From NCBI GenBank assembly GCA_016703265.1, contig JADJCK010000007.1, positions 372,001 to 436,000 on the forward strand: DNA of 64,000 nucleotides, in the 5' to 3' direction. The notes beneath the pieces are model-generated. The model saw only the letters and a list, made by a program, of their open reading frames with translations, had not been told where the DNA came from and searched no databases. Both the position numbers and the translations under genes were made by a program. This DNA comes from a bacterium (GTDB taxonomy: Bacteria > Krumholzibacteriota > Krumholzibacteriia > LZORAL124-64-63). Shown in pieces: positions 37,523 through 46,601 of this stretch (within the stretch, counting starts at the first letter, position 1; the number at the start of each line of letters is the position of its first letter).

Positions 37523-38626
37523 ATGGAACCGGTGATCTACCGCGCCGACTGCTTCCACTTCCGCGGCGATGTGCCCTGTGCGCCGCACAAGCAGCGCGGC
37601 GTCCACTGCGCCGATTGCCCGGAGTTCCGCCCGCGCGCCGGCCGCATCCTCCTGGTCAAGCTCGGCGCCGCCGGCGACGTCATCCGCACGACGCCGCTGC
37701 TGTTCCCGTTGCAGCGCGACTACCCGGATCACGCGCTGACCTGGGTCACCGAATTCCCGGCGCTGGTTCCGCGCCGCGCCGGCGACGTGCGCCCGTTCGA
37801 TACGGCGACGCTGCTGTGGTTGCGCCACGTCGACTTCGACCTGGCGATCAACCTCGACAAGGATCGCCAGGCCTGCGCGCTGCTGCGCGAGGTGCGCGCC
37901 GCCCGCAAGGTCGGCTTCACGCTGGGCGATGACGGCCTGTGTCGGCCGGTGACCGAGGGCGTCACGCCGACCATGGCCGAGGCCGTCAAGGCGAAGTTCC
38001 TGACCGGCCTGTTCGACGACGTCAATCGCGCCTGCCGCCTCAGCTACCTGCAGGAGATCTTCGCGATCTGCGGCTACGATTTCGCCGGCGAGCCCTACGT
38101 GCTGGATCGCCCGGAGCCGGCCCCGGCCTTCGACCTGCCCACGGGCGGGCCGCTGGTGGGCCTGAACACGGGCTGCGGCGGCCGCTGGACCAGTCGCCTG
38201 TGGCCCGAGTCGAGCTGGGCGGAACTCGCGCGCGGCCTTCGCGGCCAGGGCCTGAACGTGGTGCTGCTGGGTGGACCCGAGGAGCACGACAAGAACGCGA
38301 GGCTGGCGCTGGCGACGGGCGCAACCTACCCGGGGCATTTCGACCTGCGCACGTTCATCGGCCTTGTCGATCGCTGCGATCTGGTGGTCTCGGCCGTGAC
38401 CATGGCCATGCACATCGCCCTCGGCCTCGGCAAGCGGCTCGTGCTGCTCAACAACATCTTCAATCCGCGCGAATTCGAGTTGTACGGCCGCGGCGTCATC
38501 GTGCAGCCGCCCCAGGCCTGCTCGTGCTTCTTCCAGCCGCGCTGCACCGCGCCCTCGTTCTGCCTCGAGTCGCTGGAACCCGCGACGGTGCAGGCGGCGA
38601 CGCTCGACCTGCTGGGACGCCCGTGA
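37523..38626 (+). CDS. Glycosyltransferase family 9 (heptosyltransferase-like) with N-terminal cysteine cluster
   Basis: The 367-residue protein has the GT9 start ILLVKLGAAGDVIRTTPLLF and the C-terminal nucleotide-sugar region GLNTGCGGRWTSRLWPES with VLLGGPEEHDKNARLA and HIALGLGKRLVLLNNIF. GT9 enzymes add heptose or similar sugars to lipopolysaccharide core. The first 35 residues hold four Cys (DCFHFRGDVPC, HCADCPEF), and more Cys lie near the end (ACSCFFQPRC, FCLE). A metal site joining both ends is possible. It overlaps the following glycosyltransferase by 4 bases. Confidence 0.85.
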   Translation: MEPVIYRADCFHFRGDVPCAPHKQRGVHCADCPEFRPRAGRILLVKLGAAGDVIRTTPLLFPLQRDYPDHALTWVTEFPALVPRRAGDVRPFDTATLLWLRHVDFDLAINLDKDRQACALLREVRAARKVGFTLGDDGLCRPVTEGVTPTMAEAVKAKFLTGLFDDVNRACRLSYLQEIFAICGYDFAGEPYVLDRPEPAPAFDLPTGGPLVGLNTGCGGRWTSRLWPESSWAELARGLRGQGLNVVLLGGPEEHDKNARLALATGATYPGHFDLRTFIGLVDRCDLVVSAVTMAMHIALGLGKRLVLLNNIFNPREFELYGRGVIVQPPQACSCFFQPRCTAPSFCLESLEPATVQAATLDLLGRP

Positions 38627-39774
38627 AGCTGGCCTTCCTGGGCCCGGCGCCGCCGCTGCGCGGGGGCATCGTCACCTACTACGGGTTGCTCGCGCGTGCA
38701 CTGGCCGCGCGGGGGCACGAAGTCTTCTGGGCCTCGTTCAGGCGCCAGTATCCCGGCTTCCTGTTTCCCGGCAGTGCCCAGGAGGGCGAGACGGCGGCCT
38801 GGCTCGACCACCCGAACCTGCCGCGTTTCGTGCCGTGGTCGCCGCTAAGCTGGTGGCGCACGTGCCGCGACCTGGAGCAGGCGGCGCCGCAGGCGGTGGT
38901 CATCAAGTACTGGCTGCCGTTCTTCGCGCCCGGCTTCTGGGCCGTGACCTGGCTGCTGCGGCGGCGCACGCGCGTGCGCGTCATCTATCTCCTGGACAAC
39001 GTGATCGCGCACGAGAAGTACCCGCTTGCCGACTTCCTCACGCGTGGCGCCCTGCGCCAGGGGCACGGCTTCATCGCGCAGAGTGCCCAGGTCAGGCGCG
39101 ACCTGGAGACGGTCCTGCCCGGCGTCGACCCGCGGCGCGTGGTGGAGGCGCCGCACCCGGTGTACGATTTCGGCGTGCCGGGGCGACCGCGGCCCACGCG
39201 GGCCGAGGCCCGCGCCCGGCTCGACCTGCCGCCGGACGCGCGACTGGTGCTCTTCTTCGGGTTCATCAAGCCCTACAAGGGCGTGCTGCACCTGCTGGAC
39301 GCCGCGCCGCTGCTGAAGCAACGCTACGGCGACGGGGTGCGCGTGCTGGTGGTCGGCGACGTCTACGGCGACAAGCAGCCGTATCTCGACCGCATCGCGC
39401 AGGGTGGGGCCGCCGACATCGTGCGTCTGGTCGACGGCTTCGTCCCCGACGAATTGGTGGAGAGCTATTTCGTGGCGGCCGACCTGGTCGTGCTACCGTA
39501 CGTCTCGGCGACCCAGAGCGGAATCGTACAGATCGCCTACAACTACGACCGGCCTGTCGTCACCACGAACGTGGGCGGCCTGCCGGAAGTGGTGGCCGAC
39601 GGCGTCACCGGATTCCTGGTGGAACCGGGCGATACCGCCGCCCTGGCCGGTGCCATCGCACGTTTCTTCGACGAGGGTCGCGCCGAGGCGTTCGGGGCGG
39701 CCGTCGCCGTCGAAAAGCGGAAGTACTCGTGGGAACGGATGGCGGCCGCGATCGAGGAGCTGGCTGCCCGGTGA
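38623..39774 (+). CDS. Glycosyltransferase family 4
   Basis: From GTG 38623 the protein has 383 residues in two Rossmann-like domains. The N-domain starts LAFLGPAPPLRGGIVTYYG; its GG loop binds the acceptor side. The C-domain shows LFFGFIKPYKGVLHLLDA, a conserved E-containing donor site around SATQSGIVQIAYNYDRPVV, and GGLPEVVADGVTGFLVEPGD. This is typical of GT4 retaining transferases. With the GT9 gene it likely builds cell-surface glycan. The sugar and acceptor cannot be deduced. Confidence 0.9.
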   Translation: MKLAFLGPAPPLRGGIVTYYGLLARALAARGHEVFWASFRRQYPGFLFPGSAQEGETAAWLDHPNLPRFVPWSPLSWWRTCRDLEQAAPQAVVIKYWLPFFAPGFWAVTWLLRRRTRVRVIYLLDNVIAHEKYPLADFLTRGALRQGHGFIAQSAQVRRDLETVLPGVDPRRVVEAPHPVYDFGVPGRPRPTRAEARARLDLPPDARLVLFFGFIKPYKGVLHLLDAAPLLKQRYGDGVRVLVVGDVYGDKQPYLDRIAQGGAADIVRLVDGFVPDELVESYFVAADLVVLPYVSATQSGIVQIAYNYDRPVVTTNVGGLPEVVADGVTGFLVEPGDTAALAGAIARFFDEGRAEAFGAAVAVEKRKYSWERMAAAIEELAAR

Positions 39775-39817
39775 GGCGGCTGCAAGCCTGACTACTACAA
39801 CTGACCGGGAGTCGGTT

Positions 39818-40996
39818 TTGGCAACTGTGATGACGGGACTGGATCGGCTGCAGGCCGGTCATTGGCGTGCGCTGCGTGGGCAGCGCGTGGGACTGGTCGT
39901 GCACCCGGCTTCGGTGGACGGCAACCTGAGGCATACCCGCGACCAGGCAGCCAATGCCGGCGCGGCCGTCGACCTGCGGGCGCTGTTCGGCCCGCAGCAC
40001 GGCATCCTCGGCCAGACGCAGGACAACATGATCGAGTGGCGCGGGTTCAGGGACCCTGAGCTGGGCATTCCCGTGCACTCGCTGTACGGCGAGCATCGCA
40101 AGCCCACCGCGGAGATGCTCGACGGCCTCGACACCCTGGTGATCGACCTGCAGGACGTGGGCGCCCGCTACTACACGTTCATCTGGACGCTGCTCCTGTG
40201 CCTCGAGGCCTGTGCGGAAACGGGCAAGCGCGTGATCGTGCTGGACCGGCCCAATCCGCTGGGCGGCGAGCTCGTCGAGGGCAACGTGCTGGACCCGGAG
40301 TACCGTTCGTTCGTCGGCCTGGCGCCGATCCCCATGCGGCACGGCCTGACCATCGGCGAGCTGGCCGGCTTCTTCGTCGCCTGGCGCGGGCTCGACGTCG
40401 AGTTGGAGGTCGTCTGGATGGAGGGCTGGAGCCGCGCGCAGGACTTCGAGGCCACGGGCCTGCCCTGGGTGCTGCCCTCGCCGAACATGCCCACGACCGA
40501 CACGGCGTACGTCTACCCGGGGGCCTGCCTGCTCGAGGGCACGAATCTCTCGGAAGGTCGCGGCACCACGCGTCCGTTCGAGATCTTCGGTGCGCCGTTC
40601 GTCGATGGTCGCCGGCTGGCCGCCGTGCTGCAGGCCTGGAACCTGCCGGGCTGCCGGTTCCGCCCGGTCAGCTTCGAGCCCACGTTCCACAAGTTCGGCG
40701 GCCAGGTCTGCGGCGGCGTGCAGGTTCACGTGATCGATCGCGCGCTCTTCGAGCCCGTGGTCACGTACACGGCCGCGATTGCCGCCATTGCCGGACTGTG
40801 GCCGGAAGGCTTCGCCTGGAAGCAGCCGCCGTACGAGTACGAGGCGCACAAGCTGCCCATCGATATCCTCGCCGGCGGCACCCGTTGGCGCGAACAGGTG
40901 GAATCCGGCAGCACACCCTGGCAGATGAAGGCGGGCTGGCTCGAGGAATTGCGGGCGTTCGCCGACATCGCCGCCGCACATCGCCACTATGCGTGA
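39818..40996 (+). CDS. namZ: NamZ-family (DUF1343, GH171) exo-beta-N-acetylmuramidase, no signal peptide
   Basis: DUF1343 proteins release MurNAc from the non-reducing end of peptidoglycan fragments. Family marks are QRVGLVVHPASVDGNLRHT, ALFGPQHGILGQTQDNMIEW, VIDLQDVGARYYTFIWTLLL, DRPNPLGGELVEG, NMPTTDTAYVYPGACLLEG and LSEGRGTTRPFEIFGAPFVD. I chose TTG 39818 (GGGAG six bases upstream); ATG 39830 is also possible. Neither start gives a signal peptide, so this copy seems cytoplasmic. It overlaps by 8 bases a gene encoding the two next steps of MurNAc salvage, which strongly supports its role. Confidence 0.88.
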   Translation: MATVMTGLDRLQAGHWRALRGQRVGLVVHPASVDGNLRHTRDQAANAGAAVDLRALFGPQHGILGQTQDNMIEWRGFRDPELGIPVHSLYGEHRKPTAEMLDGLDTLVIDLQDVGARYYTFIWTLLLCLEACAETGKRVIVLDRPNPLGGELVEGNVLDPEYRSFVGLAPIPMRHGLTIGELAGFFVAWRGLDVELEVVWMEGWSRAQDFEATGLPWVLPSPNMPTTDTAYVYPGACLLEGTNLSEGRGTTRPFEIFGAPFVDGRRLAAVLQAWNLPGCRFRPVSFEPTFHKFGGQVCGGVQVHVIDRALFEPVVTYTAAIAAIAGLWPEGFAWKQPPYEYEAHKLPIDILAGGTRWREQVESGSTPWQMKAGWLEELRAFADIAAAHRHYA

Positions 40997-42776
40997 GGCG
41001 ACCGGCAACCTGCGCGGCATGGTGCTGGCCGCGGGCTACGGGACGCGCCTGTCCCCGCTGACGGATATCGTGCCCAAGCCCCTGCTGCCGGTCGCCGGCG
41101 TGTCCCTGCTCGACCTGGCGCTCGCCAACCTCGATCGCGCCGGGGTCGGCCCCGTCGTGGTCAACACGCATCACCTGGGGGAACAGGTGGCCGCGCACCT
41201 GGCCGCGCGCGCCGATGCCGCGCGCTTCACGATCAGTCCCGAACCGGAGATCCTCGGCACCGGCGGCGCGCTGCACGGCGCACGCGCGTTCCTGGCCGGC
41301 GCGCCCGGGTTCCTGCTGCACAACGGCGACGTGCTCACCAACGCGGACCTGTCGGCGCTCGTGGCTGCGCACGACGCCGGCGATGCTGTCGCCACCCTGA
41401 TGCTGGTCGACTGCCCGGCGGTCAACACTGTCGAGGTGGCGGACGACGGTTCGGTACTGCGCCTGGCCGGGCGACCGGCGCCGGCCGCAGGCGCCCCGAC
41501 GGCAGCACGGCGGCTCACCTATTCCGGTGTCGGCGTCTTTTCCCGCCGCATCCTCGACGATGTCCCGCCCGGCGTCTCGTCGCTGGTCGACGTGCTGGCG
41601 ACCGTGATCGCGCGTGAACCCGGCGCCGTCCGCGCCTGGACGCCGGCCGGTGCCGCGTGGAGCGACGTGGGCACCTTCGCGCGCTGGCTGGACGCACAGC
41701 CGGACGACGACGTGGCCTCGTCCCCGCCGCCGTCGGTCACGATCGAGCGCATCCGCGGCCACGGCTCGGACCGCCGCTTCTGGCGACTGGGCGCGGGCGA
41801 TTGGTCGGCCGTGGCGATGGTCAGTCCGCCGGGCGACGCCGAGCACGCGCGCTTCGTGGCGCTGGCGGCCTTCCTGCGCGCGCACGACCTGGCCCCGGCT
41901 GCCCTGCTGCGCGTCGATGACGACGAGAAGACCGTCCTGATGGAGGACCTCGGCTGCGGCAGCCTGTTCGCGATGGCGGGCGACATCTCCCGTGACGAAC
42001 CGTCAGCCGTGCACGCGTGGGAACTGGCGACCGACCACGTGGCGCGCCTGCAGGCGGCCACGGGCGCCGCCCGCCTCGAGTGCCCCGTCGCCTTCGACCT
42101 GGCGCTGGACGAGGGCGTCCTGCGCTGGGAGACCGACTACTTCCGCGAGCGCTTCCTGGGCGGCCTCATGGGACTGGAGCCGGCGGCGCTGGCAGCGCTG
42201 ACACCCGGGTTCGAGGCGCTCGCCGCGGCGGTGGCTGCCCAGCCGGTGTACCTGATCCATCGCGACTACCAGTCGCAGAACCTGCTCGTCAAGGACGGTC
42301 GCCTGCGGCTGGTCGACTTTCAGGGCCTGCGACCGGGGCCGCTCGGCTACGACCTGGCTTCGCTGCTCTGGGATCCGTACGTTGCCGTGCCTCCGGCGCG
42401 GCGCGAAGCGCTCATGTTGCGCTTTGCGGCGCAGGTGCGCCGGCAACTGGAGCCGGGCCTCTCGGAAGGCGATGTTCGCGCAATGGTGCTCGGCGCCGGA
42501 CTGCAGCGCCTGATGCAGGCGCTGGGCGCCTACGGTTTCCTGGGCCTGGTGAAGGGTAGGCGCGGCTTCCTGGCGCACGTGCCCCGCGGGCTGGCCCACC
42601 TGCGCGATGTCCTGCGTGCAGTGATCGCTGCGCGCGCGGAGGCGAACGCCGCGGCGCCGTGGCTTCCGCCCGCGTTGCCTGTCCTCGAAGCGTGCCTGGC
42701 GCAACTCGACGACGATCTTGTGGCCGCGCGGATCGCTGCGGCGCGCGCGGCGCCGGGAGCCGGTGCCGAGCACTGA
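40989..42776 (+). CDS. murU-amgK: Fused MurNAc-1-phosphate uridylyltransferase (MurU) and MurNAc/GlcNAc kinase (AmgK)
   Basis: This 595-residue protein has two parts. Residues ~8-240 are a sugar-phosphate nucleotidyltransferase (GMVLAAGYGTRLSPLTDIVP, KPLLPVAG, ILGTGGALHGARAFL, LHNGDVLTN), as in MurU. Residues ~255-570 are an aminoglycoside-phosphotransferase-like sugar kinase with IHRDYQSQNLLV (catalytic loop) and LVDFQGLRPGPLGYDLASLL (DFQ metal site), as in AmgK. Elsewhere these are separate neighbouring genes: AmgK makes MurNAc-1-phosphate and MurU turns it into UDP-MurNAc, bypassing fosfomycin-sensitive MurA. Here both steps are in one chain beside NamZ. Confidence 0.85.
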   Translation: MREATGNLRGMVLAAGYGTRLSPLTDIVPKPLLPVAGVSLLDLALANLDRAGVGPVVVNTHHLGEQVAAHLAARADAARFTISPEPEILGTGGALHGARAFLAGAPGFLLHNGDVLTNADLSALVAAHDAGDAVATLMLVDCPAVNTVEVADDGSVLRLAGRPAPAAGAPTAARRLTYSGVGVFSRRILDDVPPGVSSLVDVLATVIAREPGAVRAWTPAGAAWSDVGTFARWLDAQPDDDVASSPPPSVTIERIRGHGSDRRFWRLGAGDWSAVAMVSPPGDAEHARFVALAAFLRAHDLAPAALLRVDDDEKTVLMEDLGCGSLFAMAGDISRDEPSAVHAWELATDHVARLQAATGAARLECPVAFDLALDEGVLRWETDYFRERFLGGLMGLEPAALAALTPGFEALAAAVAAQPVYLIHRDYQSQNLLVKDGRLRLVDFQGLRPGPLGYDLASLLWDPYVAVPPARREALMLRFAAQVRRQLEPGLSEGDVRAMVLGAGLQRLMQALGAYGFLGLVKGRRGFLAHVPRGLAHLRDVLRAVIAARAEANAAAPWLPPALPVLEACLAQLDDDLVAARIAAARAAPGAGAEH

Positions 42777-42828
42777 GACAACGACAGCGGATTTCCACCT
42801 GCAATTTTCCCGTACCCGAGGTCCACCG

Positions 42829-44395
42829 ATGCCAGAACCGACACTGTTCCCGCGCGCGAGCGGCATCCTGCTTCATCCCACGTGCCTGCCGGGCCCCGAC
42901 GGCATCGGTGACCTGGGCCCCGCCGCGCACCGCTTCGTCGACTGGCTGGCCGACCACGCGCAGTCCATCTGGCAGGTGCTGCCCCTGGGCCCGACCAGCT
43001 ACGGCGACTCGCCGTACCAGACGCTGTCGGCCTTCGGCGGCAACCCGCTGCTGGTCAGCTTCGAGCGGCTGCACGCCGACGGCTGGCTGACCGCTGCCGA
43101 CCTGGCCGACCGGCCCGACCTGCCCTGCCGACCACGTCGACTTCGGGCCGGTGATCAACTGGAAGATGATGGTCCTCGACCGCGCCTGGGCGGGCTTCTG
43201 CGCGCGGGCGGCACAGCCGCAGTGGCGCGAGTTCGAGGCCTGGAGCGGCCGGCACGCGGACTGGCTCGACACGCTGGCGATGTTCCTGGCGCTGAAGGAG
43301 GAGAACGGAGGGCAGCCCTGGCCGCAGTGGGAGCCGTCGTTGGTGCGGCGCGACGAAGCCGCTCTGGCGCAGGCCCGTGTGCGCCTTGCCAAGCGCATCG
43401 ACGCGCACCGCTTCCGCCAATGGCTGTTCGCCACCCAGTGGGACGCGCTGCGCGAGCACGCACGGCGCCGCGGCGTCAGGCTGGTGGGTGACATCCCCAT
43501 CTTCGTCGCCCACGACAGCAGCGACGTCTGGATGCGTCCGGAGCTGTTCCAGATCGACGCCGCAGGCAAGCCCCTGGCGGTGGCCGGCGTGCCGCCCGAC
43601 TACTTCAGCACCGACGGCCAGCTCTGGGGCAACCCGCTCTACGACTGGAAGGCGGTGGCCGCCGACGGCTATCGATGGTGGATCGCGCGCGTGCGCGCCT
43701 GCCTGGAGCAGGTCGACGTCGTGCGCCTGGATCATTTCCGCGGCTTCGAGGCCTATTGGAGCGTCCCGGCCGGTGCAAAGACGGCCAGGGAAGGCAGCTG
43801 GATCCCCGGCCCGGGGGCCGCGATGTTCACGGCGCTGCGCGAGGGCCTGGGCGGCACGTTGCCGCTCATCGCCGAGGACCTGGGCCTGATCACGCCGGCG
43901 GTCGATGCGCTGCGCGAGCAATTCGGGCTGCCGGGGATGAAGGTGCTTCAATTCGCCTGGAGCGGTCCCGACAATGCCTTCCTGCCGCACGAGCACACGC
44001 CACACTCGGTGGTCTACACCGGCACGCATGACAACGACCCGGTGCTGGGCTGGTGGCGTCACCTGGCCGGCGCGGAGGAACAGGCGCTGGTCGCCGAGTA
44101 CGTCGGCGCACCCGTCGAAGAGCCGCACTGGACGCTGATCCGCCTGGGCCTGCAGTCGTGCGCGCACACCTTCATCACGACCATGCCCGACGTGCTCGGC
44201 CTGGGGCGCGAGGCGCGACTGAACCTGCCCGGTGCCGACCAGGGGAACTGGAGCTGGCGCATCGCGCCGGCGGCGCTCGACGGCCCCGAAGGCGCGCGGC
44301 TGGCGCGCCTGACCTGGCTCTATCGCCGCGCACCGGGACAGAAGGCGCCCGCGCGGCAGGATCCCGAGTCGCCGGCCGGCGGGAGTTTCGCGTGA
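42829..44395 (+). CDS. malQ: 4-alpha-glucanotransferase, GH77 (frameshifted)
   Basis: The enzyme transfers alpha-1,4-glucan segments in glycogen and maltodextrin turnover. N-terminal GILLHPTCLPGPDGIGDLGP and the catalytic blocks VDVVRLDHFRGFEAYW (nucleophile Asp), LIAEDLGLITPAV (acid/base Glu) and YTGTHDNDPVLGWW are all present. The frame breaks at CCC 43123-43125: deleting one C gives DLPADHVDFGPVINWK and an intact ~521-residue protein. It begins 52 bases after the MurU-AmgK gene and overlaps the next carrier by 4 bases, so it is part of the same block. Confidence 0.9.
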
Positions 44396-45618
44396 CGAAC
44401 CTTCGCGAACTGGCCGGCAGGGTCCAGGGTGACTTCCGGCGCGTGCTGCTGGCCACGCTGTTCTTCGGCGCGGTCTCCGGCATCATCGCCTCGACGTTCA
44501 ACAACTACCTGGCCGACGTGCACGGGCTCGATGCCAGCGCGCGCGGCTGGCTGGAACTCCCGCGCGAGTTGCCCGGTTTCATCATCTTTGGCGTTGTCGG
44601 GCTGTTGCTGATCCGCTTCCGGGAGAGCCGCATCGCCGCGCTGGCGATGATCGCGACGGGGATCGGATCGCTCGGCCTCGGCTGGCTGGCTCCCGGCCCC
44701 GCGCTGCTCGTGGTGTGGACCATCGTCTGGTCGCTGGGTGATCACATCATCTTCGCCGTCGAGGGGCCGATCGGCCTGAAGCTGGCGCGCGACGGCGCCG
44801 AGGGCCGCCGCCTGGGCCAGTTGGGCGGCGCGCGCAACCTCGGGGTCATCTTCGGCGTCTCGGGCGTCTGGCTCACGGCGAAGCTGGTGGGCGACCGCTA
44901 CGACCTGTTCTACCTGGCGGGCGCGCTCTGCGCGGTCGTGGCGGGCTGGTTCTACCTGCGCCTGGGGATGGGCCGGCAGGACCCGCCGTCGCGTCGCCTG
45001 GTCTGGCGCCGTGAGTACGGGATCTTCTACGCGATCAGCGCGCTGTTCGGCATCCGCAAGCAGATCTTCCTGGTCTTCGGCACCTGGGTGCTCGTGTCAC
45101 TTCACCACGTGCCGGTCTCGACCATCGCCCTACTCTACTTCATCGGCGCGGCGCTGGGTGTCCTGCTCAGGCCGCTCCTGGGCGATGTCATCGACTGGCT
45201 GGGCGAGCGCACCGTGCTGTCGGCCGACACGCTGCTGCTGATGCTCATCTGCCTGGTCTACGCCTTCGCCTCGGACCTGCTGCCCGCACCCTGGGACCTG
45301 CGCCTGCTCTACGGCGCCTATGTGGCGGACAACGTCCTGTTCGCGCTCCGGGTGGCGCGCACCACCTACCTGAAGAAGATCGCGGTCGACCCGACCGACA
45401 TCACGCCGACGATCTCGCTGGGCGTCACCATCGACCACTCCGTGGCGATGACGTTGCCCATCCTCTCGGGCTGGCTCTGGGAGCACTACGGCCACCAATG
45501 GGTCTTTCTGCTGGCGGCGGCGCTGGCCCTGGGCGGTTTCTTCGTCTGTATCCGCATCCGGGTGCCGGACCGGGCTGTCCCGGTCGTGGCTGGCGCCGGG
45601 GGCACGGGACGTGCATAA
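44392..45618 (+). CDS. MFS transporter
   Basis: From GTG 44392, overlapping malQ, the 408-residue protein has about eleven to twelve membrane helices (LLATLFFGAVSGIIASTFNN, ALLYFIGAALGVLLRPLLGD). A basic loop lies between halves (MGRQDPPSRRLVWRRE). It is a major-facilitator protein without marks that identify a substrate. Coupling to malQ and proximity to NamZ and MurU-AmgK suggest sugar uptake, but that is inference. Confidence 0.75.
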   Translation: MTNLRELAGRVQGDFRRVLLATLFFGAVSGIIASTFNNYLADVHGLDASARGWLELPRELPGFIIFGVVGLLLIRFRESRIAALAMIATGIGSLGLGWLAPGPALLVVWTIVWSLGDHIIFAVEGPIGLKLARDGAEGRRLGQLGGARNLGVIFGVSGVWLTAKLVGDRYDLFYLAGALCAVVAGWFYLRLGMGRQDPPSRRLVWRREYGIFYAISALFGIRKQIFLVFGTWVLVSLHHVPVSTIALLYFIGAALGVLLRPLLGDVIDWLGERTVLSADTLLLMLICLVYAFASDLLPAPWDLRLLYGAYVADNVLFALRVARTTYLKKIAVDPTDITPTISLGVTIDHSVAMTLPILSGWLWEHYGHQWVFLLAAALALGGFFVCIRIRVPDRAVPVVAGAGGTGRA

Positions 45619-45659
45619 TTGAGGGCTCACACCTCGCGGTCTGAAAGGTGTCCCGGGAC

Positions 45660-46601
45660 ATGGCAATGCGGCTTTGGACAGGAATCGTGGGCGGCTTGAC
45701 GGCTGCTCTGCTGCTGGCGGCCGTTCTGCTGCTGGCAGGCTGCGGCGAGACGGACAAGTCCGTCGTGCCGCCGCCGGGCAATCCCTTCGAGGCGGCCCGG
45801 GTCGGCGCCGACACCACGCTCGAAGTGATGACCTGGAACATCGAGAACTTCCCGAAGGCGGGCGGTGCGACGGTGAACTGGGTCGACCAGATCATCGTGG
45901 GCCTGCGGCCGGACATCGTGGCGGTGGAGGAAATCTCCAACGGGACCTCGTTCGATGCGCTCGTGGCGCAGATCGACGGCTGGGGCGGTGCGCGGGCGCG
46001 CAGTGACGCCTACCAGAACCTCGGCTTCCTGTACAGCGAGGGCGGCGCCCTGCAGGTCACCTCGACCTACGAGATCATGACGAGCTACTCGCGGGAGTTC
46101 CCGCGGGCGCCGTTCGTGCTCGAGGCCACCTGGAACGGTGTTCCCATTGCGGTGGTCGCGAACCACCTCAAGGCATCGGGCAACGGCCTGCTCGATGCGG
46201 CCGATCCGTGGGACGAGGAGACGCGCCGGCGCGACGCCTGCCTGCTGCTGGCCGAGTTCGTCGAGACGCAGCTGCCCGACCACCGCGTCTTCATCGTCGG
46301 CGACATGAACGACGAGCTGACCGACACCGCGCCTCACAACGTCTTCCAGAACTTCCTCGACGCGCCGGCCAGCTGGCGCTTCGCCGACATGGCCATTGCG
46401 CTGGGGCCGAGCGAAGGCTGGTCGTACCCGGGCTGGCCGAGCCACCTGGACCACATCCTGGTCACGAGCGAGCTGTTCCCGGCGATCGACGCCGCCGGGT
46501 CCCTGACCGCCGTCGTGCCCCTGGCCGCCGTTCTCGGCTGGTCGAAGTACGACAGCGAAGTGAGCGACCACCTGCCCGTCGTCGTCCGGTTGGTACCGTG
46601 A
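45660..46601 (+). CDS. Lipoprotein of the endonuclease/exonuclease/phosphatase family
   Basis: ATG 45660 follows AAAGGTG; the protein has 313 residues. A lipoprotein signal ends in LLLAGCGE, placing it on a membrane outside the cytoplasm. The EEP fold is clear: VMTWNIENFPKAGG (N), RPDIVAVEEISN (catalytic Glu), FIVGDMNDELTD (D-x-N), and closing SKYDSEVSDHLPVVV (SDH). Members cut nucleic acids or phosphoesters with Mg. Substrate unknown; an extracytoplasmic nuclease would serve nutrient scavenging. It overlaps the methyltransferase gene by 4 bases. Confidence 0.88.
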   Translation: MAMRLWTGIVGGLTAALLLAAVLLLAGCGETDKSVVPPPGNPFEAARVGADTTLEVMTWNIENFPKAGGATVNWVDQIIVGLRPDIVAVEEISNGTSFDALVAQIDGWGGARARSDAYQNLGFLYSEGGALQVTSTYEIMTSYSREFPRAPFVLEATWNGVPIAVVANHLKASGNGLLDAADPWDEETRRRDACLLLAEFVETQLPDHRVFIVGDMNDELTDTAPHNVFQNFLDAPASWRFADMAIALGPSEGWSYPGWPSHLDHILVTSELFPAIDAAGSLTAVVPLAAVLGWSKYDSEVSDHLPVVVRLVP

